A stretch of 64,000 bases of DNA from Antennarius striatus (lineage: Eukaryota; Chordata; Actinopteri; Lophiiformes; Antennariidae): the NCBI RefSeq assembly GCF_040054535.1, contig NC_090789.1, positions 4,952,697-5,016,696 of the forward strand. The letters run 5' to 3'. A program made the position numbers and the translations under genes. Positions 13,401-25,500 of this stretch are shown here, piece after piece; position 1 is the stretch's first letter; each line of letters opens with the position of its first letter. A model generated the notes under the pieces. That model was not told the origin of the DNA. It searched no databases and saw only the letters and a list, made by a program, of their open reading frames with translations.

Positions 13401-16400
13401 AACTTTCACTGCAGCACTTAAGTGACCCCAGCGATTCAGACTGTGTGCTTTCTAAGAAGCTGAATAAAAAAAACATTATGGTCTCCATATCAGCTGTGTT
13501 CTATCTCCTCTTTGAATTTCTCTTCCTCAGTGTCTTCCCCTTTCCTTCTAAATGTTTCCTTCTCATTGCTAACAGCGAGACTGCGGGAGCCAATCTCACA
13601 TTCCTGTGACCTTCATCCAATGCTAGGCCCAGTCTCTGGCGTCACTTGTAGGCAGGGCTACAGCTACCTGCACATTACAGACTGGAACAGATTGACTCCC
13701 CCTGGCTGTACACAGTGTCTTTAGTGACAGCGTACACATGTAAAAAAACAGGGTCGGGGGGGGGGGCGAGGGCTAAAGCGTGAACACTCGAGCGGTAGTG
13801 GTCACCTTAGTGATAAGCTGAGAGGCCTAGCCATGTCTACAGGTTTGCATGTTGCATCTACTGTCAAGTCTCATGGTTTGGTAAGGGGCGGAAATGATAT
13901 TCAAATCTCATGCAGACAGGCAGCCAACCCTGGGATTTGGTAGCAAGGGCTTCAACTTAACAGTTATTTTTAGTCTCGCTCAATCTCCTGCACCATCTCT
14001 CTCCCTTTTCCCAACAGGACTCTTTTGTCAAAGGCGCCAATGGAAACTTTCAGTTAGGAAGCAAGGGGACAGAAGCGAAAGGCAGTCAGAGGCACATGAG
14101 GGAGGTGGTGCCCCGCAAAGATTCCATCAGAAGAGATTAGATCAAACTACTAGCCTTCTCTGTCCCTGAAGCCGACAGCCTGACAAGTCTGTCCCATCTG
14201 GGTGTCTGACGCTGTCACGGTTGGGGGCCCGTGGGGGTCCTGAGGTCAATGGAACCAGCTGCACCTCCAACCCCGGGGACCCCGGACACCAGCAGTAACG
14301 ATAACACAAAGATATCATCTCAGAGTCCAGCAAATCCAGAAAATAGTCTTTCATCGCGGATGCCGTCTTTAACCTCTCTACTCTGCGCCACTGTCTGGTG
14401 ATGGCATGTAAACAAGGACGTCCGGGGGAAAGCACAGCCCGGACCGGCACCCGGAGACATTTTGGACGTAGTCTGCCAATAGATAAATATTTCCAAGACA
14501 GTCAAATGGATCTTAGTGGAAATTACGGCACTTCTTAAACTGGTAAAGCCTGTGTGTATGCATCTTAAAAGTCAAAACACAACAAGTGACATCCAAAGGC
14601 AGACTTCACTCCAGACTCTGAGGATTAAATAAATACAACCATCTCACTACAAGAGTGACACTTTTTCCAAACACGGTTCATTCTGTAAAAAGCCATCAAC
14701 TTTACACTGAAGACACGACTGAAGGACATGGATGAGAGACGCTCACAAACCACACAACTAAAATCTTCCAGGGAGAGTACTACAGGACAGGGAAGGGAGG
14801 GGAGGGGGCATCGAGGACGGCTGTGAAGGACAGACATCGTCTTCTCACTGCAGAGCATGATGGAGAGAGAGACGTAACAAAGTGAACCGACGTGAACAAA
14901 ATTACGGTGAAACTCAAAGCCTGACAAACTTGACAGGTTATCTATCTGTGGCTGTGTTTCCAGCGGTCAGACTTACCCCTGTGCCCTTCATGGTGAACGG
15001 TCTGCCCTGTTGAAGCAGAGCAGAACAGAGGAAAACAAATAGCCCCGCTCAGTTCTCCTTGAGAGCAGCGATGGCAGGAAGAAGAGACAGAGGTAGACAA
15101 AAAAAACTCAAGCTTCTTCACTTCCTCCCAGTCTCCTGATAGTATTAACAGACAAAAGGCACTCTGGCTCCACTGGACGGATTTAAAAAGCCTCTCAGCC
15201 TGGACACACAGAGAGAGGAGCAAGCCCCCTTGTTCTGCCCCTCCCCCTTCTCTCTCTTCCTCTCTCCCTTCGCACATTGCCCCGTCTCCTTCATCAGCCT
15301 GCAAACGTCCTACTCCTACCAAAAACGTGCAGTCCCGTCTTTCCTATTTGCCCCCCCTTCAACTCACTGACCCTCTCTCAGAGTCTTTTCTACTCTCTTC
15401 CCACTCTCTCTGGTCAGTGACCCCAACGTTTGTCTTTGAGCCGACCCCTGGGACGGGACAGAGAACGTGACGAGAGGGAGGTAAAGAGCCAGTTAAGCAG
15501 TAGGCAACAGCAGGCAAACAGTGCAGCGACACTCCCGACTCACAGACAAAAATCCTCCGGCCTCCTTCCCCTTTAACATTCAAGAGTAATCAATCTAGCA
15601 TGCTACATGATACTCAAACCCCGCCTCACGATCAGCTCCCACCCCCACTCTGACACTCACAACCAATGAGAAGTCAGCATTTTCCTGTGTCATTGGAAGT
15701 TGCACATACCAATCAGCTCTGACACACTTGGAGCCCCTCCTCCTTTATTCTGCCCAACCCCCTTTTACGAACAGCCAACTTCCTGCTATAAGTTACCTTG
15801 AGCTGCAGGATAGGGGTCAGGGAAAAGAAAAGAGGAAGAGAGAGATGTGCAGGGAAGAGGTAAAGAAAGAGCAAATAAAGTTGTGGAAAGCTCTTTAGGG
15901 GAGTGTGAGAGAGTGTTATCAGCGGCTTGCCTCTGCATTGTGTGTCCCCGAGCGTTCCCCTGCTTCTCGTGCGGCTGGACGGATGTGAAAGGCTCCACGG
16001 GCTGCTCAGTGGTAACTGCTCTCAGCTTATTTACAATGTCAAACTAGACGTCTCCTCCACCCCGCCTCCCCTCCACCGCTACAGGCTGACTGCAGAGTGA
16101 TGTAGGCAGCCACGCTGGCCCTCACTGGCTAGAGCAGGTGTCAGAAAGGATGCCGCATGTTGCAGCCACATGATTTAAAGCACAAAAGCACACTAGGCAG
16201 ACACTCACCGTCTCATACGTGTGTTCAGGTATGCATGCACGTTTACACACACACATGCACACTTTGTCCTTGCTTTCTCATTGCTCAGTCACAGGTACAC
16301 ACAGCAAACATCAAGCCTCTGACCAGCCTACTTGTTCTAATGAAAGCCGTTCTACTGTTAATATTACATCAGCAGAAAGGGCAAAACATCTACTTGCATG

Positions 16401-18886
16401 ATTACTCATTATTTGCTTGGAATATAGTAATTAAGTGACTTAAACTATATTCAGGGAATTATCATGACTCATGGTACCAATAACTTATGCAACTAAATGA
16501 AACCGCATCGATATACAAAGTCCTAATTTTGAATATCAAATTTACACCAACGCTAATTACTGTATAACATACTTAGCAGAGCCTTGGTACAAAGTGTAGG
16601 AAAATCAGCTGAGTGGTGAAGAAGGGAACAAGAACAAGAAGGATATTTGAAATGAGTCTTATTTGTGGATAAACAAGGCTCAAGAGATATGAAGGTGTGT
16701 ACACAAAGACTTTGTTGTCCTGACTTCAAAAGAAGTACACACACAGCAGCTTCCGCAATTTAAACATCATCAAATGACATTTTCGGCAATGTCACACACA
16801 ATGACCTTCTTGTCGTCTCACAATTTGTACACTTTGTATGGTGCATGCTTAAACATAAGAACACGGCACCGATCCACAGTGTGTAATGCACCAGTGACTA
16901 CATCAGTAAGTCCCCATCTATCATCTAATATTCAAACCTTTTTAAAAAAACTTAAGCTTTGTCTAGTTGTGGTAGAAAAATCGATGGTGTGAGCATGAAA
17001 TTTTGTCAGCAGCACATTTAACTGATAACTTGCAGAAAGAGGGGCCCAATGACCAGGTTTATGCTGCATAATGACTGCAAATCCCGGTAGAAGTGTGGAC
17101 CACAAAAAGCTTAAGAAAGTGTTCAAACCTGCCTCATCAATGAAAAATGTACGGGGGGGGAGGGGTACCGGAAGGATGGAGAAGGACAGAAAGGAGAGTT
17201 GTTACAGGATGGGAGGGGTGGAACAAGTGGGGAGGGGGCAATAGAACAAGATAAAGGCTCAAGTGAAACAAAGTTAAATGTTCTCTTTTCTATTTTTGTA
17301 AGGAGCAGGGGGACACGAACAGGCACCGCAGCCGCCCAGTTAATGATTAGAGTGGAGCTACACAAAGATTAATCTCTCCAGCAAAGCCGCCATGCCAGCG
17401 TCATTCTCATTGTATGCCGGCTACCCAACATGCCTCAGTAATGACACCTGCCAAGGTCACCCTAAACGAGACGTTCCCATGACCTTTACAGCCGCTAGCT
17501 GAGGATGTGTTTTCTCTTGGTTTTGCTGTTTAGAGGCAAACATACATCAGCCAGACCATGGGTTTTATAAACAGACACCACCCGCAGAGTTGCCAGGCCA
17601 AACCATGCATTTACCTACAAACATAAAACACACACACACACACCTGCAGAACTCAAGGATTGACCTGGCTAACTCATTTGCATGAATTATTCAGACTAAG
17701 CACTCTAAGTGATGGCCTATCATCTTCAGGTCATTTTAAATAGAAGTTAAACTAAATTTGCACAAATACTATTATTTCAATGCGAAACTAATAGAGCCAA
17801 CTAAGATGTAGAAAATATTGCAAGACAGAAAACTGTCAAAAATTAAAAGGAAAAACTGAGACATCTTTGACGATGGATTTCTTTTTACTTTTAGCACGTA
17901 AGTTACAATATGAAACGAGTAGATTTGCAATATCTTGTTATGATGACAAAATCAACCAATCTGGAAAAAAAATGCACCTCAAAGTAAGACGAATTGTTTG
18001 TTTGTTTGATCGTGAGTCGTGAATAGAAGTAAAGTACTGCTTACCCTGATCATGAAACAAATCAATAGCATGAATTAGACGTGCCGGGAGTCACGGTTCG
18101 TTACCATGTTAGCTTATTTACTGCTTTTATATATTGGACGGTTACTCACATCAGGCTAATTCAATATGTAAACTTAGAAGAATGTGAATAGAATTAACTA
18201 CAAAACAAACGCTTAAGAGTGGAACATTCTTAATTTTAGCAAACCTTGGGACGCTAACTAACGTGCAAGTTAGCTCAACCCACGAACCGATTACCTATCG
18301 GTCACTTCACTAGTTGTTAGCCGTATGTTGGTCAGTTACTGTTAGCTTATGTGAGATGCGTATTTGTGACCGGTGTACAACACAGTTAACCATCTGTAGC
18401 GTGTGTACTTTTAATCACCACTGCACGACGTGTCCTGCCATCAAATGAAAGTTTGCAAAGCTTTCCGAAGCTAGGAAGAAGGAGTCTAACCAATAAAGAC
18501 AACGTTTGGATCTGTCCTTCAGACCAATCAAACCTCGGACTAGATTCCACCAATCAAGGTTTTTATGGCTAAGCTCGTCTGAAACTGACGCCATTCGGGG
18601 TCAAGGATAAATAGCCAAAGCACCAGAGAATTGAGTAGACTAGATCCAACATGGTGGACAGAAGCCGTCAGTTTCCTGACCGCCTGTGATCCCTTCAGCA
18701 GGCCACCAATAAGCGCCGCAGAGAGCGGGGAGGGAAATGGCGCCTATGTTCATCTTCCAAAACAATCGTCTATTGGTCAAGAACAGCAAATGAAAAGGAG
18801 CGAAATAATTGCCTTTCTTTCAACGCGACACAGGTTCTATTCGAGTAAACGCAACGTAGAAATACGAATTTTAATTTCATACTCAC
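8729..18886 (-). other. nfyc: nfyc 5' intron, no separate gene seen
   Basis: About 10 kb separate the first coding exon from the probable first exon. No open frame here resembles a known protein or has matching splice signals. Contents include a (GT)n tract at about 10421-10452, a GA-rich stretch at 13310-13390, a G-run at 13751-13768, and pyrimidine/purine-rich DNA at 14760-15600. Three CCAAT/ATTGG motifs lie close together at about 15660-15710 and may mark a regulatory element. Undetected non-coding 5' exons are possible. Confidence 0.45.
10421..10452. repeat. (GT)n microsatellite
   Basis: About 16 uninterrupted GT dinucleotides in the nfyc 5' intron. Confidence 0.85.
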
Positions 18887-19020
18887 TTTGTTTTACAGGT
18901 TCGAGTGAAGTCCGGCGCGGCGTATTATTTATTTTTTTTAGCTAACAAGGGGAAACAAGATGGCTGCTATTTGAACCGGAAGGAGTTGACGTAACGAACG
19001 TGATTACGTCATTGGAGCGT
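18480..19020 (-). promoter_or_regulatory. nfyc: Probable nfyc promoter with CCAAT and CRE motifs
   Basis: CCAAT pentamers are at 18490, 18524, 18550 and 18706, and the inverse ATTGG at 18772 and 19011. TGACGTAA at 18987-18994 and TTACGTCA at 19004-19011 form an inverted CRE/ATF-type pair, the second overlapping ATTGG. CAAGATGGCTGC at 18956-18967 resembles a YY1 core-promoter element, and an ETS-like TTCCGG lies next to it on the minus strand. Such a mix is typical of housekeeping promoters. NF-Y binds CCAAT, so autoregulation is a natural idea but not shown by sequence alone. Confidence 0.55.
18887..18965 (-). other. nfyc: Probable non-coding first exon of nfyc
   Basis: On the minus strand AAACAAA followed by GTGAGTATG gives a strong donor, with the exon ending at 18887. 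The upstream boundary is set only by the YY1-like motif at 18956-18967 and is approximate. The exon would be joined to the acceptor at about 8729, eight bases before the nfyc ATG. It has no coding capacity in frame with nfyc. Alternative first exons are possible. Confidence 0.4.
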
Positions 19021-19522
19021 GTTTTGTTTGCAATGGCGGCGATGAAGACAAAACAAATTTTCCAATTTACTATTCAGACTTCTTAATCACTATAAGCGGA
19101 ATTATTATTTTAATTAAATATTGACAATTTTAATTTGAAAACCAACTATGCAAACGTTACTGGAAATTATATTAATCCTCCTCCTCCTACAAATTAAATT
19201 GATAAGGATTAAAATGTTTCATATCAGGCAACTGGAGTCGCGATTTTTTGTTGTATATTAATATAAAACATAAGTGTAAGGTGTGCACAACTAACCAATG
19301 TTACAGAAAACGCCGTGAAGCAACATTCCTATTATTGCCAAGCTGTAAAAATGAATGACAAGACAGTTTCAGTAGAAAAACGTTTTAATACTTAAATAAA
19401 CTTATTTTTTTAAGTTCCAAATCAGAAATGTCCCAAACAATTAACCTAAAAAACAAATTGCATTATCAAATTAGACTTCCAAATATTTCATTACAAATAA
19501 TTTTTGCGAACACCATGTCAGA
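19020..19522 (-). other. Gene A 3' UTR and short intergenic gap
   Basis: This A/T-rich stretch lies between the gene A stop codon (19523) and the nfyc promoter. An ATTAAA-like signal on the minus strand (near 19383) may end gene A. No separate gene is seen. The two minus-strand genes are therefore in tandem, with gene A upstream of nfyc by less than about 0.5 kb. Confidence 0.45.
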
Positions 19523-22500
19523 TTATTTCCTTGACACAAGTTCTAGTAGTGTGGAGGTGATTTTGTCCAGGCTCTTGGAGTACCGTGGACCCCTGTCCCA
19601 CCTGGATCTTCCTTCTGTGCGGAGGGGAGATTCACAAATGCGGGGATTTAAAAAGTCTTCCTTCAGTCTATGTTCACGAGGGTGCATGGGTTCCTGAAAT
19701 CTTTCAGGAAAACGTAATGGCTCATCAGGATGGGTAGGAGGTGGTGACATGCCAGGACGCCCAAAAACCTCTAGAACAATATAAAAAGATTTAAGTGTTG
19801 ATTAAGATTACGTGTTAACTTGGTAGCTGTTTTGTCAAGTTTGACTTGATCCGTCAATATGTGCTTTGAATGTATCTGTAAACCATTCATTACATAAATT
19901 ACCATCAAAACGGCTTCTGTTTGACTTTGGCTGTCTGGGTTCTTCATATGCAGGATAGTGGACAACTTGGAGCCACTTGTCAGGTACATGTTTCTCTGGC
20001 TCCCAGGCTCTTTGTCTGTGGTTTTCTTGGAAGCCAAGGCCTTCTGGTTGTCTAAAATCTAAATCTTCTCTGAGGGTTGTCTCATACTGATGTCCGAGAG
20101 ACAGGTCTGATGCTGGCCTCACATTGTAGTCTTTGCTGACCACCGCTCTACTGTGGATATTTTGCTACAACAAATAAAACATAATCCTTTAAAAAAATTC
20201 TACTTTACAGAGAAAACAATTTTGTCTTCTTTCAAAAAGAGACACCCTCTAGAGGGCAAGACATACCCCAGCTTTCCCAGATTTTTTGGCCTTGAATTCT
20301 TTCAGAAGTTCACAAAGTTTGTTTTTCAGGAAGCCAGCTTCTTCTGCATTCTCAATTTCAACATTTTTCTAAAAGGTAAAATGTGACACAAACATGCACA
20401 AGGTCAACTAATGGCTACATAATGAACGCATCAATATTATAAGTGCTCCAAGGGTTTGGGTCTCACCAAAATATCAAAAACATTCTCTGATTCAGAGACG
20501 CCTCTCTGGTAACTTTCACTGTGACGTGGGCCCTTACAAAAAAAAACCCAACAGGTTTGACATTAAATTAAGTTGACATACGCAACATAATACAGTCAAA
20601 GCTTACTAGTCAATCACAAATACCATAGTTAATCAAAATGAATAGTAACTAGCACCAACCTGTGTCTCTGTGTAAATGTCAGGATGTAGCATTCCATGGA
20701 TCGGGGGGCTCAACTCTGAAGTAAATGGTCTGGAATAACTGCAATTCCTTGAATTTGTAGCTTCGAAATCATCACTGAACCTGAGAGACGGAAACAAACA
20801 TCAAGAAATTAGTACATTCTGTACATAATAAATAGTTTTAAAGAGCATAAGCCAGTCTGTTTCATACAGAGCAAATGAACTAGTGACTTGGCACAATATT
20901 ACTCACATTTCCTTTGCCGTTTGCATCTCCTCTGCACTGGCATCAGAGAAGCGACTCTTTCTTTTCCCTTTAATGAATTCCTTGTTACTACCAGCACCCA
21001 GAAAACGCCTGAATGGCTCTGGGATGTCTGATAGAGACCTGGTAACTTCCACCTGTCTCTGTGAGTTAGAGGATACTCCGGTGCTTGGTCCAAGTCTTGG
21101 AATGACCTCTTCTTCAGGAGGACTTCTCCTTTTGTGACCATAATCTGTGACGTGAATGAAGCGCTCACTGGACGTTTCAGTCTCCACTGGTGAGAGAAAG
21201 CTCCTCCTCTTTGACTCTGGTTCACTTGATCCCTGCCAAGCAGGCCTTTTCAAACCGTCTTGTCTTCCGCATTCCCTGTCCAGAAACCGTCGAGGGTTAT
21301 CACGTTCTTGGTACAAGGGCTGAGAGATCTGATACTGAGTGGGACCACACCTAGTTTCCTCAGTGCAGAAGTTCTTCGGCAGATCTCTTTCTGGGTAGGG
21401 TCTGTAAGCAGGAGCCTCTTCAGAGTAACACTCTTCACGGTGAGCTGTGCCAAGAGCCATTTCCTCTCTTGAGTTATACCTAGAAACACCACCAGGCTCA
21501 GGTACAGCTCTTCCTTGTGGCTCTTTGTCATATTTCCTATGATAATCGGGGTCCAAATATACTTGTCTTTGACTGTCGCTTTCCTTGTATTCTATTCTCC
21601 TTTGTTGGTCTTCCATGCGGTCATAGCAGGGAGCATCCTCCTCTCGGTGCATCTGACGATCTTTGTTCAAGTCGGGCTCTTCTGCCAGGAACGAGGATGT
21701 ATTTTTCTCCTTCAGTGAATACCTCATTTGGCGAAAATCCATCAATGGTGGGATGTCCGACGCTAAATGTTGGATGTTGTCGAATTTGGTGAAACTTGGT
21801 GGGACATTTCGGTCAACATATTGTGCCTGTCTCGGGGGAACTATGGGAACAGGAGTCAGGATAGTTTAAACAAAATAGAACTGAACATGGACTTGTTTCC
21901 ATATTTTATACAAGTAGTATTTTCTTTTGAAATGCAAAACATATTGTTCTAATGTCTATTTCTAGACCAAACCAGTTACTGCCAGTTGGTAGAATTGTGG
22001 GGTTTAGTTTCTAAGGGGGCAAATATATTTTCACACTTAGGTGATGTAGGATAACCATTTTGTCATGTTAAATAAAATGTTAATTCAAAACTTGCTTTTT
22101 GTGTCTTATGTTAAATTTTGTTTGAAGATTTGACATAATTTAGTATAAGATATACACAAAAACACATCCGACTCATGGGCAGCAGACTTGTAGCCCTAGC
22201 TAATAACAGTGCAGTTTGTAAGAACAGGCTATTGGCTCAAAACACAGCAACCAGGTTAAATCACTGTTTCTGTCTCTCTTACACTACATCGGTGCTACAG
22301 ATGTATAGAGGGCTCCTGGCAAGTGTGTGTTTGACACATCAGTCACCAGAATGTACTGGTTATCAGAAGATATGGGCTTGTTAAAAAAAACTACATATTT
22401 TTTTGTCTGATTTTATGCTTTGTTGACAGTTAACATGGCTCTGTCTAACTGGCTTGTCTGCCACTGCTCTCTCAAGCTGGAGATACAAAAAATAACCAAA

Positions 22501-25500
22501 ATTAAACTTGAAAATGACTATTTGTGTGTCTGCTCCATTATTTCGATCCTCCTCAATCTTTTTCCAATTCTTTCTCAATCCACGTTTTGAATTTCAACCA
22601 AGTCATTCATTGTTCTCTAATCTTCATGAAGAAGTCGACTGAATATTAGCATGAGTCATGCTAATATTTTTTTTTTCATTAGGCACTATGGTCATGCGAA
22701 TGAATGACATGACCATAGTGCCTAATGAAAATAGAGTAAAGTGGACACTTTACTTTCTGCAGTTCTGGGCGATGTGTACCTTATTTGTATCAAAGGTGTT
22801 TTAGGATGCCGTAGTTGTCGACCCTGAGCTACATGCAGCGACTGATCAGCTGTTTCGAGTGAAGCGAGGTCATTGATTGTGTGATTTACAACTAAGGTCA
22901 CATCATTTGTAAAGAACAATAATCCTAATATTGCTCATATGAACTGTATTCTTATCTTGAGATAAATTGCTTGCACGTCACAGCTTTAGTAGCGCACAAA
23001 GACCTGTATCAGGTTGTTAGTGGCAGTAACTAAACATTTACATTGTGCAGGTTTGATCTAAAAATTGTTATGTATTAGTAGAGCAAGGTGGGCCAAAAAA
23101 TAAAACAGCAACCTTTTATATATACATTAGTGGTAATGTGTATTATGTGTATGTTTTAAAAGGAAACGTGTAAAAACGATTGACTATTAACTGATATATT
23201 ATTACCATTATCTGCTTTAAAACACACATGTTGGGGAATGATAACTTCACTTTTTTTGTTCTGCAATAAGCAATCTTTAAAATTTTGTAAAATTATGCCA
23301 ATAAATTAGAAATCTAAGCTCTAGCAAGAGCACAAACGTCACCACTACAGAGTTCAGATTGTGAACGTACCTCTCGAAGTGTTAAATTTGTCCATCGACC
23401 CCCTTTTCACCATCAGCTAAAACGTAAAAAGCACACCAACAGTGCATTACACTGATTTTTTTTGTCATGATTATGATAGTACAGTATATAATATTCCATT
23501 GAATTAAACATGTCTGGCATGTCCTACCACTGGATTTCCTCGTCCATCTTGTCTCTCGATCATCTCTGCTCTGGCTCGTATGACCTTTCCTGCTTGGCTT
23601 ATAGTATTTTGTGTATCCCAGGTCACCAAATCCGGCCGTTTCGTCTCCTAAATAAACAAAAAGGGGTAAGAAATTCTCACGTCGCTTGGCTTTTTTTCTG
23701 AAAATGTTCGTAACATTTTACCACATAGTTCTGTCGATGTTTTCGTCCAATCACATGTTGGACCATTTCTGTTAGGTGGGCAGTGTGACGACACAACCTG
23801 CACGTGTATCTGGGGCCATTGTGTGGGTCCTTAAACGGCACTTCCTCCAAATAGTTCAACCCTTTTAAATAAAAGCAGAACAGAGTTCAATAAGAATCCA
23901 ATCAAAAAGTAAAACCAGAAACTGTTCAGAAGTCACTAAAAAGTTATTCACCAATGATTGGCTCCTCAAGCTTCATATAATCCAGGTATTGTATGATGTC
24001 CTCAAACACAGGTACAGGGCAGTTTCGTACAAAATGCCCTGAGAAACCCAAATACCAGTTTTTAGCAGAAGAAAACATTACAAAGGATAAATGTATAATA
24101 GCCTGCATGGTGTGTGAAATGCATTTAAACAGCTGTAAAAAGTTTCTTGCCTCAAAATAAGAACCATCTCCCTCAAGCCGTACCACTGAATACACTCATG
24201 TTACACACACACACATGGCAGGCAGGGCTAGATAAAAAAAATTGTTTCATGGTAACCATAGCAAAATGGGTTAACAATCTCCAGACATCCAAACACTGCA
24301 AATGAGTGCGGTACGTGATTTTAGGTTCGATCGCCGATGTTTCAGGTTTGGACATTATCGGCCTCAGTGCCAGCGGTATTACATTAGCAGATGATTATTC
24401 AGGTTGAGACAAGTGCAAGGTCGAATCCTCCCTGTCTTAAGATCCTTCAAGGTCACAGTACAAATGTCTTCACTTACAGAAAATTCAACCAAGAGGATCT
24501 TGGTAGATATTTCTTGGCTTTTTGCTCTGTTTAATCAAACAGAAATCCACCTGTCTGCATTTGAGTGCTATTTGTGCATATAAGGGTCTAACCAGCTTGT
24601 CCGATGTGACAGTTGATATTCCATAAAATTTGGGAGTTGGTGAAAACAAGTTTCAGGTTCAGTTTGGTGACAAAAGAATTTCATCCCTGGTTTCATCAAA
24701 CCTGGACCTTCAGCATAAACTGGGACAATTTACAGCTGAGGGTACCGTAAGTGAGATGAGGATCAGTACCTCCAAATCCGAGGCCATGGTTCTCGACCGG
24801 AAAAGGGCAGTGTACCCTCTTCAGGTCAATGGAGAGTCTTTGCCCCAAGTGGAGGGGTTTATCTCGGGGTCTTGTTCATGAGTGGGGGAAGAACAGAATG
24901 TGAGATTGACTGATAGATCGGTGCAGCTTCTACAGTGATGCAGTTGTTGTGTAGATCTCTCGTAGTGAAGAAAGAGCTGATTTGAAAGACGAAGCTCTCG
25001 ATTTACAGGCCATTGTACATTTCTACTTTCACCTATGGTCATAAGCTTTGGTTCATGACTGAAAGGACAAGATTCCGGATAAAAGTGGTTGAAATGAGTT
25101 TCCCCCGTAGACTGGCTGGGTGCACCCTTGGAGATAGGGTGAGGAGCTCAGTTGCCAGGGAGGAGCTCGGAGTAGAGCTGCTGCTCCTGCACCTCAAGCA
25201 GAGCCAGCTGTGGTGGCTCGGGCATCTGCTCCAAATGCCTCCTGGACGCCTCCCTGGGGAGGTGTTCCGGGCATGTCCTACCGGGAGGAGACCAAGGGGA
25301 AGACCTAGGACGCGCTGGAGGAACTATGTCTCTCGGTTGGCATGGAAACGCCTCGGGATCCCTCCAGAGGAGCTGGAAGAGGTGTCTGGGGTGAGGGAAG
25401 TATGGCCACACACTTCTGAGACCGTTACCCCCGCAACCCGGTCCTGGATAAGCGGCTGAAGATGGATGGCTGGATTGATGGATGGAAGTTCCAGCAACAG

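Noticed and set aside
14942-15322. 126-codon minus-strand open frame in the nfyc intron
   Set aside because: Low-complexity composition, no family resemblance and no matching splice context.
25013-25459. 148-codon open frame as a host gene
   Set aside because: It matches the reverse-transcriptase end of a common fish LINE and is flanked by broken LINE sequence.
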